Of a DNA stretch of 21,913 nucleotides, positions 7,893 through 16,144 are shown piece by piece. Position numbers and translations under genes: made by a program. Positions within the stretch are counted from its first letter, which is position 1. The number at the start of each line of letters is the position of its first letter. The stretch is taken from positions 13,826 to 35,738 of the forward strand of contig JAGXOB010000005.1 of the NCBI GenBank assembly GCA_019894735.1. The letters run 5' to 3'. The notes under the pieces are model-generated. The model was not told the origin of the DNA. It saw only the letters and a list, made by a program, of their open reading frames with translations, and made no database searches. This DNA is from Promethearchaeota archaeon (lineage in GTDB: Archaea; Asgardarchaeota; Lokiarchaeia; Sigynarchaeales; SOKP01).

Positions 7893-9710
7893 TTATTTAG
7901 AATAAGTTCCAAACTTAGGAAAGCTTTTTAATTGATCTGAATTAAAGACGGGTCCATCTTTGCAAACAGTAATATTATTATTTTTTCCTATGCAACAAGA
8001 GCCGCATAATCCTAATCCACATTTCATTTTTCTTTCTAGACTAGCTTGAATTTCGATATTGTTTGCATCCGCTAATTCAAGAACTTTTTTCATCATAGCT
8101 TCGGGTCCACATGTAACAATCAAATCGAAGTTTTCTTTATTAATTAATTCTTTAACAGGATCAGTTACAACACATTTTTTCCCTATAGATCCATCCTCTG
8201 TAGTGCACATTGTATTTGGAATCAATCCCAATAATCTTTCTGCGAATATCAACGAATCTTCGTCTTTAGCTCCAATTGCTACTTGCACATTTGCCTTATT
8301 TTGTTTTAAAATTTCTAATAAGGTTGTTAAAGCTGCGATTCCCATTCCTCCTCCTACTACAAGGATATTTTTAGAGTTTTCGTAATTAAACGAATTCCCA
8401 AAAGGTCCTCGAATTCCAATTGAACCTCCTACGCTCAATTCAAATAATTTGGATGTTCCCTCTCCGATTTTTTTAACGGTTATTTCAATAAGGTCTTCAT
8501 GTATACTCGAGATGGACATTGGTAGGAAGTCAATATCGGGTAGCCATAATATGACAAACATTCCTGGTTTGTAGGCATCCGCAATCCTCGAGTTTCTAAT
8601 AACAAAACTTCTAATTTCCGAGGAATGTTCTGTTATAGATTGTATCTTCACTATATCAGTTTTATTTCTAGTTAGGTCTAATATCAGCTTCTTCATATTG
8701 TGCTCTAATGGTTCTGCTTCAAGGAATTTCTGATCAACAGCTAAGTCAAAAACTTCTTTCCCTCTTTCTGTTCTCACAATTAATGTGTTCCATCCCTCTT
8801 TACTACCAAACTTTCCGATTGATAGGTCTGCAAGTGATGATGTGTAATCCGAACATGAAAAGCATGCTTTTCTAATCGCTTTTTCGTACAAGTAATTTAG
8901 GGGGATTTCTTTCACAGTCGAGTTGCAGATAATTTTCATGTTAAAGTTATCTTTATCGGTATCTATTTTATCTATCTCGCTCGGTTTAATCCCGAATTCA
9001 TTAAAAACCATTTCTAATAATTGATTATAATAAGTTCCAAAACAAAAGGTCCCAATAGCTAATGATACTAGATCATATGCTTCATAGTCAAATGCAGGGT
9101 GGTTTTGTAATTTTCTTAGAGCCTGAATCTGGCACGGAGTACCAATAACAGCAATATCTGTGCTTTCTTTATTAATAGCATTTCCTAAAAGTGAAAGGAG
9201 TGGACCTTGACTAGGTTTATACCCTACTCCTTTAAAAATATCTTGTGAATTCTGAGCGATCATGGGTACAGGTCTAAATTTATCGTCCTTGTTTGTAATA
9301 ATTGATGAATCAACTAACCCGTTTTCCATAGCAAAGCATAATAATCCTGATAAAGGTCCCGCCTTAGCTGGTATGCTTTCTCTTGCTTTCTCTGTAAGTT
9401 TCACTGAAATAATCTCAAGATAATGTCCCAGTATCTTATTGTCCTTTTTTCCAAAAACCCACTTATCTAATAACGATAAAGGTATCGTTTCATTTTCCGT
9501 TTTTGGACAGAGATTATAGCATAGGCCATAACCATCTCTACATGTGTTTATATCTTTACAAGATCCATCTTCGATAGGGATCTCTTTTTCTTTATCAAAT
9601 TGAATATTTGCGCAGAACGCTCCACAAGCTCCACAGTATACACATTTCCCGGTTTGAATTATTTCTTCAGATAATTCTTTCCAACCTTTTTGAACCTTCC
9701 CAAAATACAT
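7893..9710 (-). CDS. FrhB-like iron-sulfur flavoprotein fused to a PyrK-like FAD/NAD(P) reductase
   Basis: This 605-residue protein joins two redox modules. Residues 1-345 resemble FrhB (beta subunit of F420-reducing hydrogenase/dehydrogenases): a CVYCGACGAFC cluster (C23, C26, C29, C33), further Cys at 51, 57, 64 and 68, GTPCQIQALRK (190-200) and CFSCSDYTSSLADLSIG (283-299). Residues about 350-605 resemble PyrK (electron-transfer subunit of dihydroorotate dehydrogenase B): PMSISS (397-402) for FAD, GGGMGIAAL (453-461) for NAD(P), and a [2Fe-2S] site CGLGLCGSC...C (C564, C569, C572, C583) followed by KDGPVF. It is the last gene of the 2-oxoacid oxidoreductase operon, 1 nt after the gamma subunit with GGAGGAG in front, so it likely passes ferredoxin or oxidoreductase electrons to NAD(P) or F420 (inference). 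True F420 binding is unproven. Confidence 0.88.
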   Translation of the reverse strand: MYFGKVQKGWKELSEEIIQTGKCVYCGACGAFCANIQFDKEKEIPIEDGSCKDINTCRDGYGLCYNLCPKTENETIPLSLLDKWVFGKKDNKILGHYLEIISVKLTEKARESIPAKAGPLSGLLCFAMENGLVDSSIITNKDDKFRPVPMIAQNSQDIFKGVGYKPSQGPLLSLLGNAINKESTDIAVIGTPCQIQALRKLQNHPAFDYEAYDLVSLAIGTFCFGTYYNQLLEMVFNEFGIKPSEIDKIDTDKDNFNMKIICNSTVKEIPLNYLYEKAIRKACFSCSDYTSSLADLSIGKFGSKEGWNTLIVRTERGKEVFDLAVDQKFLEAEPLEHNMKKLILDLTRNKTDIVKIQSITEHSSEIRSFVIRNSRIADAYKPGMFVILWLPDIDFLPMSISSIHEDLIEITVKKIGEGTSKLFELSVGGSIGIRGPFGNSFNYENSKNILVVGGGMGIAALTTLLEILKQNKANVQVAIGAKDEDSLIFAERLLGLIPNTMCTTEDGSIGKKCVVTDPVKELINKENFDLIVTCGPEAMMKKVLELADANNIEIQASLERKMKCGLGLCGSCCIGKNNNITVCKDGPVFNSDQLKSFPKFGTYSK

Positions 9711-9711
9711 T

Positions 9712-10311
9712 CTAATTGTTCTCCTCCTTCAGTTTGGTAAGAAAATTCATTGCTTCTTGTTTTCCTAATTCAAAAGCTTCTAGATTTTTATCTAAAGTGG
9801 TATTCGGAACAAATTTCTTTAGTGTTTCTAACGCAGATTCTTCAGAAAATATTCCAGAAAGTATCGTAAAGATACCAAACAAAATTGAATTTCCGAACAC
9901 AATGTTTCCAAACTTCTCAACTGCTAATTTTTGAACGGGAATACCCAAAACCTTATTAATCTTTTTTGCTGCTTTAAATTTTTTAATGGTAGAGGGGTCC
10001 CATACTAAGAATCCTGTATTTTGCTCATCTTTTACAAAATCCACCTTAATATCGTTTGCCGATTCTTCAGATAAAACTATTAAAAAATCATATGGTTTTA
10101 AGGCTTTAGGGTAATCAATAAGTTCGACATTTTTATCTATGTCAACGACTACTTCTGCCCAACATTTTCCTCCCCTTGCAGCGGCTGAATAGGCTTCCGT
10201 TTGTGTGGCAGCATAACCTTCGTAGATTGAGCTTGCCATTATTATCATTTTACTTAGTGTAATAACTCCTTGTCCACCAAATCCACTTACGCGAATTTCA
10301 TAACGAGCCAT
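9712..10311 (-). CDS. korC: 2-oxoacid:ferredoxin oxidoreductase, gamma subunit
   Basis: This 199-residue protein is the gamma (KorC/PorG-type) subunit, which contributes to CoA binding and the enzyme core. The N-terminus has the family motif GFGGQG (residues 10-15), followed by ATQTEAYSAAARGGKCWAEV, the conserved stretch that packs against the other subunits. Length is usual for KorC (about 180-200). The ATG is 4 nt after the beta-subunit stop, with GGAGGT upstream inside the beta gene. The same four-gene order (delta, alpha, beta, gamma) is known from archaeal 2-oxoglutarate- and branched-chain-type enzymes, so the substrate is not decided by this subunit. Confidence 0.93.
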   Translation of the reverse strand: MARYEIRVSGFGGQGVITLSKMIIMASSIYEGYAATQTEAYSAAARGGKCWAEVVVDIDKNVELIDYPKALKPYDFLIVLSEESANDIKVDFVKDEQNTGFLVWDPSTIKKFKAAKKINKVLGIPVQKLAVEKFGNIVFGNSILFGIFTILSGIFSEESALETLKKFVPNTTLDKNLEAFELGKQEAMNFLTKLKEENN

Positions 10312-10315
10312 TATT

Positions 10316-11233
10316 TCATTTACCTCCTCTTGCTATCTTTTGAATTTTAGCGTATTCCTCGGAATATTCGGGTAGGTCTGGATCGTATTTAAATTCTCCA
10401 ATAATATATTTGTTAAATAATTCCTCCTCACTCATAAAATCAGCTTGATTTATTCTCACGCTATTCTTCTTTATCCATTCAATCATTTTACCCGCTGTAT
10501 CCATCTTCTCTCCTATTTCTCCTAGATATTCTGCTCCCAGACTATTTAGGTTTTTTCTACCGAAGTATGTAACGCAAGGAGTTATTAATTCTATAACAGA
10601 GGTTCCCTTGTGCTTCAATGCTTTTCTAAAATACTTCATAAAAGTGCGCGGATGAGCGACGGTTGTTCGCGCTACATAACTTGCTCCGGCAGCTAAAGCC
10701 AGTTTAACTCCATCGCTCCTATTTTCAAACATTTTATATGGTGTCGTTGTGCTATTGGCACCAAATAAGGTCGTAGGTGCGCTCTGTCCACCCGTCATCG
10801 CGTATATGCTATTGTTAAAAATCAAAATAATACAATCTAAATTTCGCCGGCATGTGTGTATGAAATGATTACCTCCTATCCCTAAACAATCGCCATCACC
10901 AGTAAAAATAATTGGTTTCATTTGGGGATTTGCCATTTTTATACCTGTAGCTAAAGCTGGCGCGCGACCGTGGAGCGCTAGAACTTTTTGCGTCGCGTAG
11001 TGTACTGTTAATAGCATTTGAGAATAACATCCGATACCAAGAACTAGTGGATACAGTTTGGGATCAAGTTTTTCATCTTCAAATAGTCTCGTAAAGATAT
11101 GTCCGATGATTCCATATCCGCAACCTGCGCACAATCTAGATGAATAGTTCCCTAATAAATGTCCAGCGTATGATAATAAGACATAAGGGTTTTCAGGTTT
11201 CTCGTTTGGAAACATAGGTCCTACTCCTGACAT
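10316..11233 (-). CDS. korB: 2-oxoacid:ferredoxin oxidoreductase, beta (TPP-binding) subunit
   Basis: This 305-residue subunit holds thiamine diphosphate and one [4Fe-4S] cluster. The cluster ligands are C35 and C38 (CAGC), C69 (GIGCYS) and C220 (ITPC); the 151-residue gap between the last two matches my recollection of the well-studied archaeal enzymes. TPP-site motifs are HGRAPALATGIK (88-99), GDGD (112-115), an Asn pair at 140-141 and MTGGQ.APTT (146-155). These are closest to the KorB class that takes 2-oxoglutarate or related 2-oxoacids rather than to pyruvate-specific PorB. The start overlaps the alpha stop by one base (TAATG) with AGGAGGTG 8 nt upstream, so translation is coupled. Confidence 0.94.
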   Translation of the reverse strand: MSGVGPMFPNEKPENPYVLLSYAGHLLGNYSSRLCAGCGYGIIGHIFTRLFEDEKLDPKLYPLVLGIGCYSQMLLTVHYATQKVLALHGRAPALATGIKMANPQMKPIIFTGDGDCLGIGGNHFIHTCRRNLDCIILIFNNSIYAMTGGQSAPTTLFGANSTTTPYKMFENRSDGVKLALAAGASYVARTTVAHPRTFMKYFRKALKHKGTSVIELITPCVTYFGRKNLNSLGAEYLGEIGEKMDTAGKMIEWIKKNSVRINQADFMSEEELFNKYIIGEFKYDPDLPEYSEEYAKIQKIARGGK

Positions 11234-12402
11234 TATTTGGCCACCTCCTTAATAACCTCTAAAATATCGTTTGGATGATGAATTTCGCATACATTTGGAA
11301 TCCTAATAACAGGAGTGTTAAGTTTAGTAACTCGTTCGACTTGCTCTGCTATAACCCCCGTATAATTTAATTCTGGAACTATAACCGCTCTTGCATCTTT
11401 AACGGTTTCCTTAACTTTTTCGTCTGGAAACGGCCAAATTGTTATTAACCTAAAAATTCCAACTTTTATCCCTTCCTTTCGAGCCAAATCAACTGCTCGG
11501 TAACTTGCTCTTACCGGTAATCCATATGCGATAATAACTATTTCAGCGTCATCCAATTTATAACTGTCTGTAAGAGCTATTTTATCAATATTACTTGTTA
11601 TTTTTTTAATCATCATTTCAGTGAAGATTTGTGGCTTAGGAGTTGGCATACCTTCAAGACTATGAGGTTGTGAAAGAAACATAGTAGGACAGTAGTCAGT
11701 TCCCATAATCGGTGGTTTTGGGATAATATATTTTCCTGTACTTTCATCTTTATAAGAAAACTTTCCAATGGTATCTTTAGGTATTTCCCGCTTGATTACT
11801 CTCTTTTCCACTTTTTCCTTTGAAGGTATTTTAACTACTTCGTGAAGATGGCCGAGATAAGCATCTGACATAATGAAAACAGGACAGCGGTAAGTCTCTG
11901 CAAAATTAAAAGCGACAAGCGTCAAATCATATAATTCTTGGCAGCTCATAGGTGCTAAAGTAATAACTTGAAACTCACCATTTCCAGCAAATCTCATTAA
12001 TCCTATATCGTTGTGATGAGGTTCGGTTACATAACCCGTTCCTGGACCATTTCGTTGTACATCACAAAAAACAAAGGGGATTTCTAGATTTGCCGCCATA
12101 GAGATTGTTTCTGTCATCAAAGCAATCCCGGGACCCGATGTCGCTGTCATAGCTTTTGCGCCGACTAAGGACGCTCCAATCACTGCATTGATTGAGGCAA
12201 GTTCGTCCTCCATTTGCATACAAACTCCTCCTATTTGTGGTAATCTTGCCGCTAAATGTTCTATTACTTCTGTGCTTGGTGTTATCGGATATCCTCCGAA
12301 AAAAGTCAATCCCGCCGCTAACGCACCCTCAGACATCGCTACATTTCCCATCATTAAATACTTTCCTTCAGGTAAGAACCTTTTGTTATCTTCTATTTCC
12401 AT
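11233..12402 (-). CDS. korA: 2-oxoacid:ferredoxin oxidoreductase, alpha subunit
   Basis: This 389-residue subunit forms the substrate pocket. It contains the alpha-subunit motif GGYPITPSTE (36-45), MEDELASINAVIGAS and TSGPG, and a C-terminal domain II with IAYGLPVRASYRAV. The substrate-proximal loop reads VQRNGPGTGYVTEPHHND, whereas many KorA proteins have a GPSTG-x-PT motif there, so this enzyme may not use 2-oxoglutarate. A longer reading from an ATG at 12447 is possible, but it would overlap the ferredoxin gene by 32 nt; the ATG at 12402 is preferred because GAGGT lies 7 nt upstream and the ferredoxin stop is 13 nt away. The gene is co-transcribed with the other subunits. Confidence 0.93.
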   Translation of the reverse strand: MEIEDNKRFLPEGKYLMMGNVAMSEGALAAGLTFFGGYPITPSTEVIEHLAARLPQIGGVCMQMEDELASINAVIGASLVGAKAMTATSGPGIALMTETISMAANLEIPFVFCDVQRNGPGTGYVTEPHHNDIGLMRFAGNGEFQVITLAPMSCQELYDLTLVAFNFAETYRCPVFIMSDAYLGHLHEVVKIPSKEKVEKRVIKREIPKDTIGKFSYKDESTGKYIIPKPPIMGTDYCPTMFLSQPHSLEGMPTPKPQIFTEMMIKKITSNIDKIALTDSYKLDDAEIVIIAYGLPVRASYRAVDLARKEGIKVGIFRLITIWPFPDEKVKETVKDARAVIVPELNYTGVIAEQVERVTKLNTPVIRIPNVCEIHHPNDILEVIKEVAK

Positions 12403-12409
12403 TTTTATT

Positions 12410-12414
12410 ACCTC
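12410..12414 (-). promoter_or_regulatory. Shine-Dalgarno deciding the alpha-subunit start
   Basis: The minus strand reads GAGGT 7 nt before the ATG at 12402, just after the ferredoxin stop. No comparable site precedes the longer start at 12447. Confidence 0.65.
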
Positions 12415-12415
12415 A

Positions 12416-12709
12416 CTATGTCGTAGCTTCTTTTGCCACTTTTTCATTATCTAATTCATCCAAAATATAAATACACCAATCTGGGCAACCATATTCGCAC
12501 CTTTTACATGCTGTGCAATATTTTGTTTTTCCTTCTTTAACTTGGGGTGTATACGCAATTCTCATATTTAATTCGTCTCCCATCTCTAAAATTCCCGTTG
12601 GACACACATATACGCAAGCTTGACAGCCCCCACATCGGTTTTTATTAAGGAATAGTGAAAAATTTTTCTCCTTGTTTTCTAATAATTTTGGAATTTTAAA
12701 CCAACTCAC
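12416..12709 (-). CDS. korD: 2x[4Fe-4S] ferredoxin-like (delta) subunit of the 2-oxoacid oxidoreductase
   Basis: This 97-residue protein carries two [4Fe-4S] motifs, CGGCQACVYVCP (C26, C29, C32, C36) and CTACKRCEYGCP (C65, C68, C71, C75), with an extra Cys at 79. It would shuttle electrons from the TPP subunit to free ferredoxin or to the fusion reductase. It is the first gene of the five-gene minus-strand operon, as in other archaeal KorDABC-type sets. The start is GTG without a Shine-Dalgarno; there is no ATG nearby. A TATA-like sequence (minus strand AAATTTATAATTA, about 12741-12753) lies roughly 32-44 nt upstream. Confidence 0.88.
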   Translation of the reverse strand: MSWFKIPKLLENKEKNFSLFLNKNRCGGCQACVYVCPTGILEMGDELNMRIAYTPQVKEGKTKYCTACKRCEYGCPDWCIYILDELDNEKVAKEATT

Positions 12710-12891
12710 TTTTTATCTAATATTTAATTAAATACTCTACTAATTATAAATTTCAATCTATTCATTATTAAGTATATTTGAACAAAATTTTAAATTAAAA
12801 AAATTCTTTGAATAGTCGCAATTTTCCTAGATTATAGGAATCAGTAAATAATTTTAATATCAAAGTTTTATCATAAATTATAAAGAAATTA
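12710..12891. promoter_or_regulatory. Divergent promoter region between the two redox operons
   Basis: This 182-bp AT-rich gap separates the minus-strand oxidoreductase operon from the plus-strand CCG/LUD operon. It contains a likely TATA box for the minus operon (12741-12753) and AT-rich runs before the plus-strand GTG. A 17-nt inverted repeat, TTCCTAGATTATAGGAA (12824-12840), lies about 50 nt before that GTG and could be an operator. No open reading frame is visible. Confidence 0.5.
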
Positions 12892-13650
12892 GTGAGATAT
12901 GATCTAAAATTGACTAAATTGATTTATTTAGGGTGTTTATCAAACACTCGTTATCAAGATACAAGTAAAAATGCAATTAAAATTATTAATTACTTAGATC
13001 CAAGCTACACTGTTTTAGAGGATGTTCCGTGTTGCGGGGCTTTATCTTATCATATCGGCAGTGATATCGAGCTAAAAGATCATGTTGAAATCGTTAATAA
13101 ATGGTTCGAATTAAATGATGTTTCCGATATCGTGACTACTTGCGCAGGATGTTATAATTATTTAACAAAATATTACACCCATTTCTTAGGAAATAATTTT
13201 AGAGTTAAGGTTAAGCATTTCCTCCAGTTTCTAGCCGAACCAGAGAATCTATCTAAATTAGATATGAAACATTCTGGGAAGAAATTAAAAGTTAGTTATC
13301 ACGACGCTTGTCATTTAAGAAATGCTGTCAATCCTATCATCGAAGAACCAAGACATATCTTAAATTCAATCGAAAATATCGAAGTCAGGGAGATGGAAAA
13401 CAATAAAACCAATAGTATTTGTTGTGGTGCTGGCGGAGGCGTTTATTCAATATTTAAAGAAAATAGCAATTACAATTCGAAATTGATTTTTGATCAATTG
13501 AATCGCGGTAAAATATTAATAACAGCATGTCCATTTTGTTTTACAGCGTTGACCAGAATTCGAGAAGAGAATCAAATAAAGAAACCTGTTATTAAGTTTG
13601 AAGATTTTATTATAAACATTATGGAAGGAGTTGATTCATTATATGAATGA
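12892..13650 (+). CDS. Two-CCG-domain iron-sulfur protein (HdrB/LutA/GlpC type)
   Basis: This 252-residue cytosolic protein has two cysteine-rich CCG domains. The first uses C15, C47-C48 and C84/C87 (CAGC); the second uses C140, C177-C178 (CCGAGGG) and C213/C216 (CPFC). In HdrB such domains hold non-cubane [4Fe-4S] clusters that reduce disulfides; in LutA/GlpC they serve flavin-dependent hydroxyacid oxidation. Both sets of Cys are intact. The start is GTG, without a clear Shine-Dalgarno. It overlaps the LUD-domain gene by 8 nt, so the two are translationally coupled as in lutAB. The downstream partner favours a LutA-type electron-transfer role over an HdrB role (inference). Confidence 0.88.
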   Translation: MRYDLKLTKLIYLGCLSNTRYQDTSKNAIKIINYLDPSYTVLEDVPCCGALSYHIGSDIELKDHVEIVNKWFELNDVSDIVTTCAGCYNYLTKYYTHFLGNNFRVKVKHFLQFLAEPENLSKLDMKHSGKKLKVSYHDACHLRNAVNPIIEEPRHILNSIENIEVREMENNKTNSICCGAGGGVYSIFKENSNYNSKLIFDQLNRGKILITACPFCFTALTRIREENQIKKPVIKFEDFIINIMEGVDSLYE

Positions 13651-14944
13651 GACTGGTAAGGAGTTGTATGGAAAAGTAAAGAAAAAAGTCGAGAGTTCCC
13701 AGGAAGAAGGAACGTTAGAAAAACAATTTGGAACTTTCTGGAAAATGGCTTGTACGATAAAAACCAGGCAACACGATTTAAAGTATTTATATCAAGATTC
13801 AAGTAGAGAATTTGTAGATAAATATCGAGACAATCTCATTGAAATGCGAGAAGAATTCGTCGATCATATGGAGTCATATGTTGAACAATGTATCGATATT
13901 ATGCGTAAGAAAAATTTTACTGTCTACTATGCGAAAACAAATGAAGAAGCTCAAAAAATTTTTATGGAGGAAATAGGGGATACAAAAATAATATATAAAT
14001 CTAAATCTACTGAAGCAAAAGACATTGATCTTATAGACTTAATGAAAAAAAATGATATTACAATTAAAGAAACTGATTTAGGCGATGTTCTGGTTCAATT
14101 ATTCGAATATGAATTACCAAGTTTTCAAGTTGGTCCAGGAGCTCATTTTACCGAAGAAGAAATAGCAAATAAAATTAAGGAGGTGTATGGAGTCGAACTT
14201 GAACCTAAAGCACAAGCTATAGTTAACTATTTCAGAAGTACTTATAGAAAAGAGTTGCTCAACAATGTGAAGATATCTTTAACTTCTGCAAATGCCATAT
14301 CTGCCGAAGATGGTACGATTGTTTTGGGAGAAAATGAAGGAAACATCAGTCTTATTACAAGAGCAACTGAAAAGCACATCGTTGTATGTGGTATTACTAA
14401 AATTGTTCCTAATATTTTGGATGCAGTGTTAATGACACAATTGCAATCTAGGATAAATAATGTTTCCTATAATTACATAAGTCTCATTTCAGGACCGTCA
14501 AATACATCTGATATACAAGGTACAAGCGTTCAGGGTATGTACGGAGCAAAAGAAGTAGTCGTTATCCTTGTCGATGATTGGCGAACTAGAGCTGCAAACG
14601 AAAATCTCATTTACAAGGACTTCTTGAAATGTATTGGTTGTAAAAGCTGTATTTTTCCTTGCACCGCTTCACGCGCTTTTGGTAATACTTACGCATCTAA
14701 GTATGGATTAGGTGCTACTGCGATAATACGAGATTATATTCACAATGGAATCGAAGCTGCTGTAAATGATGGTCTCTTTCTCTGCACGGGATGCGAAAAC
14801 TGTTATCATTGGTGCCCTGTTTCAATAAACTGTGGTGAGATTCTAAAATCTATGAAAAAAGAAGCAACAGAAAAAGGTTTAGCTCCCCCCCACTTGGAAA
14901 AATATAAAGAGAAGATATTTAAAGATAAAAATCCGTTCATATAA
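13643..14944 (+). CDS. LUD-domain 2x[4Fe-4S] protein (LutB/YkgF type)
   Basis: This 433-residue protein has an LUD (lactate-utilisation) domain over about residues 50-310 and a C-terminal ferredoxin region with CIGCKSCIFPC (C330, C333, C336, C340) and CTGCENCYHWC (C381, C384, C387, C391) plus C397. LutB with LutA and LutC oxidises L-lactate to pyruvate in bacteria, and similar genes occur in anaerobic archaea. No LutC-like gene or flavin dehydrogenase subunit is present nearby. I chose the ATG at 13643, with GGAG upstream and an 8-nt overlap with the preceding gene, over a TTG four codons earlier. Length is close to bacterial LutB (about 470). Confidence 0.86.
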   Translation: MNETGKELYGKVKKKVESSQEEGTLEKQFGTFWKMACTIKTRQHDLKYLYQDSSREFVDKYRDNLIEMREEFVDHMESYVEQCIDIMRKKNFTVYYAKTNEEAQKIFMEEIGDTKIIYKSKSTEAKDIDLIDLMKKNDITIKETDLGDVLVQLFEYELPSFQVGPGAHFTEEEIANKIKEVYGVELEPKAQAIVNYFRSTYRKELLNNVKISLTSANAISAEDGTIVLGENEGNISLITRATEKHIVVCGITKIVPNILDAVLMTQLQSRINNVSYNYISLISGPSNTSDIQGTSVQGMYGAKEVVVILVDDWRTRAANENLIYKDFLKCIGCKSCIFPCTASRAFGNTYASKYGLGATAIIRDYIHNGIEAAVNDGLFLCTGCENCYHWCPVSINCGEILKSMKKEATEKGLAPPHLEKYKEKIFKDKNPFI

Positions 14945-14956
14945 GTTATTTTAATC

Positions 14957-16144
14957 TTATTTACAATGCATGTATTGAAACGGTGCTGCTGTATTTCTCC
15001 AAATCGCTATATCGTTAAATCCTAGTTTTTCTGCTTGAGTTTTCTCACCGTTCATTACATTTTTCATTCTTAACCACAAAACTTCTACAAGTTCTTCTAC
15101 GGAATTTTCACCTTTAATTATTGAACTAACGTCAACATCTATGTTTTCTGCCATCCAATCGCAAGTTTTAGGATTCCCACATATTTTTATCACGGGAACT
15201 ACGGGATTTCCACAAGGGCTACCTCTTCCGGTCGTCATAGCAATAACATTAGTTCCTGCTGCAGCTAATCCTGTCATAGATTCAACATCCAAACTTGGTT
15301 CGACCATTAGCCACAATCCTTTCCCTTTAGGTTTCTCATTATATTGAATTAATCCTTGAATAGGAGATTTTCCCGCTTTTGCTATTGTACCTAAACTTTT
15401 TTCTTCTATAGTTGTTAATCCGCCCCGAACATTCCCAGGAGTTGGTTGTACTCCAAGAAAGTTAATACCTAAACTCTTCAGATTATCTAGAAACCCGGAG
15501 AGTAACTCATGTATTTGTTCTGCGACACTTTTATCAATTGCTCGTTTAATAAGCAAATGTTCGGTCCCAATCCATTCCGTAAATTCTGGTAAAATAGAAG
15601 TCCCTCCAAATTTAACAATTCTATCAGATACAATCCCTAAGACTGGATTCGCTGATATTCCAGAAATTGAATCTGATCCCCCACATTCTAACCCTAAAAC
15701 GATATGGGAGAAATCCATCGGTTCTCTTTTCAATTCTCTTGCTTCCTCCGAAATTCTATTGCCAATCTTTACGCCTTTTTCTATCGCGGCTGGTGATCCC
15801 CCTTTAACTTCTTGTAAATCAAAAAATTCAACCGGTTTCTTTGACTTCTTGATATTTTTAGCAAGTAATCTGCTACTGATATTTTCACAACCTAAACCAA
15901 CAACTACAACTCCAAACACATTAGGATTCGTTCCTAAACCAATCAAAGTATTTAGAGTGTTGCTATAATCAGGTCCAAATTGGCCACACCCCAAAGGATG
16001 AGTAATAGGCACAGCATCTTTAATTTTATTAGCGATTTGCTGAACTACATGGTTTACACAAACAACAGAAGAAATTATTGCAATCTTATTTCTAATTCCT
16101 ACCTCTCCATTCGGTCGTTCGTATCCCATAAAGCCATCTTTCAT
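14957..16144 (-). CDS. UxaA-family hydro-lyase, large (catalytic) subunit
   Basis: This 395-residue protein matches the C-terminal catalytic part of altronate/galactarate dehydratases (UxaA/GarD) and the sulfolactate sulfo-lyase subunit SuyB. Characteristic segments are GYERPNGEVGIRN at the N-terminus, THPLGCGQFG (48-57, with C53), GLGCE (C86), GLECGGSD (C154) and TTGRGSPCGNPVVPVIKICGN near the C-terminus. Such enzymes remove water (or sulfite) from a hydroxyacid to give a 2-oxoacid, using a metal or Fe-S centre. The start overlaps the small-subunit stop in an ATGA junction and has GAGGTG upstream, so the pair is co-translated. The exact substrate is unknown. Confidence 0.88.
   Translation of the reverse strand: MKDGFMGYERPNGEVGIRNKIAIISSVVCVNHVVQQIANKIKDAVPITHPLGCGQFGPDYSNTLNTLIGLGTNPNVFGVVVVGLGCENISSRLLAKNIKKSKKPVEFFDLQEVKGGSPAAIEKGVKIGNRISEEARELKREPMDFSHIVLGLECGGSDSISGISANPVLGIVSDRIVKFGGTSILPEFTEWIGTEHLLIKRAIDKSVAEQIHELLSGFLDNLKSLGINFLGVQPTPGNVRGGLTTIEEKSLGTIAKAGKSPIQGLIQYNEKPKGKGLWLMVEPSLDVESMTGLAAAGTNVIAMTTGRGSPCGNPVVPVIKICGNPKTCDWMAENIDVDVSSIIKGENSVEELVEVLWLRMKNVMNGEKTQAEKLGFNDIAIWRNTAAPFQYMHCK

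Noticed and set aside
8059..8385. 108-residue plus-strand open frame
   Set aside because: It is antisense to the PyrK half of the fusion protein, whose motifs prove the minus-strand reading.
7893..9710. Frameshift or assembly join between two genes
   Set aside because: The frame is continuous, the linker around residues 340-360 is ordinary, and both halves have intact motifs, so a true fusion is the simpler reading.
12403..12447. N-terminal extension of the KOR alpha subunit
   Set aside because: It overlaps the ferredoxin gene, lacks a Shine-Dalgarno, and the internal ATG at 12402 has one.
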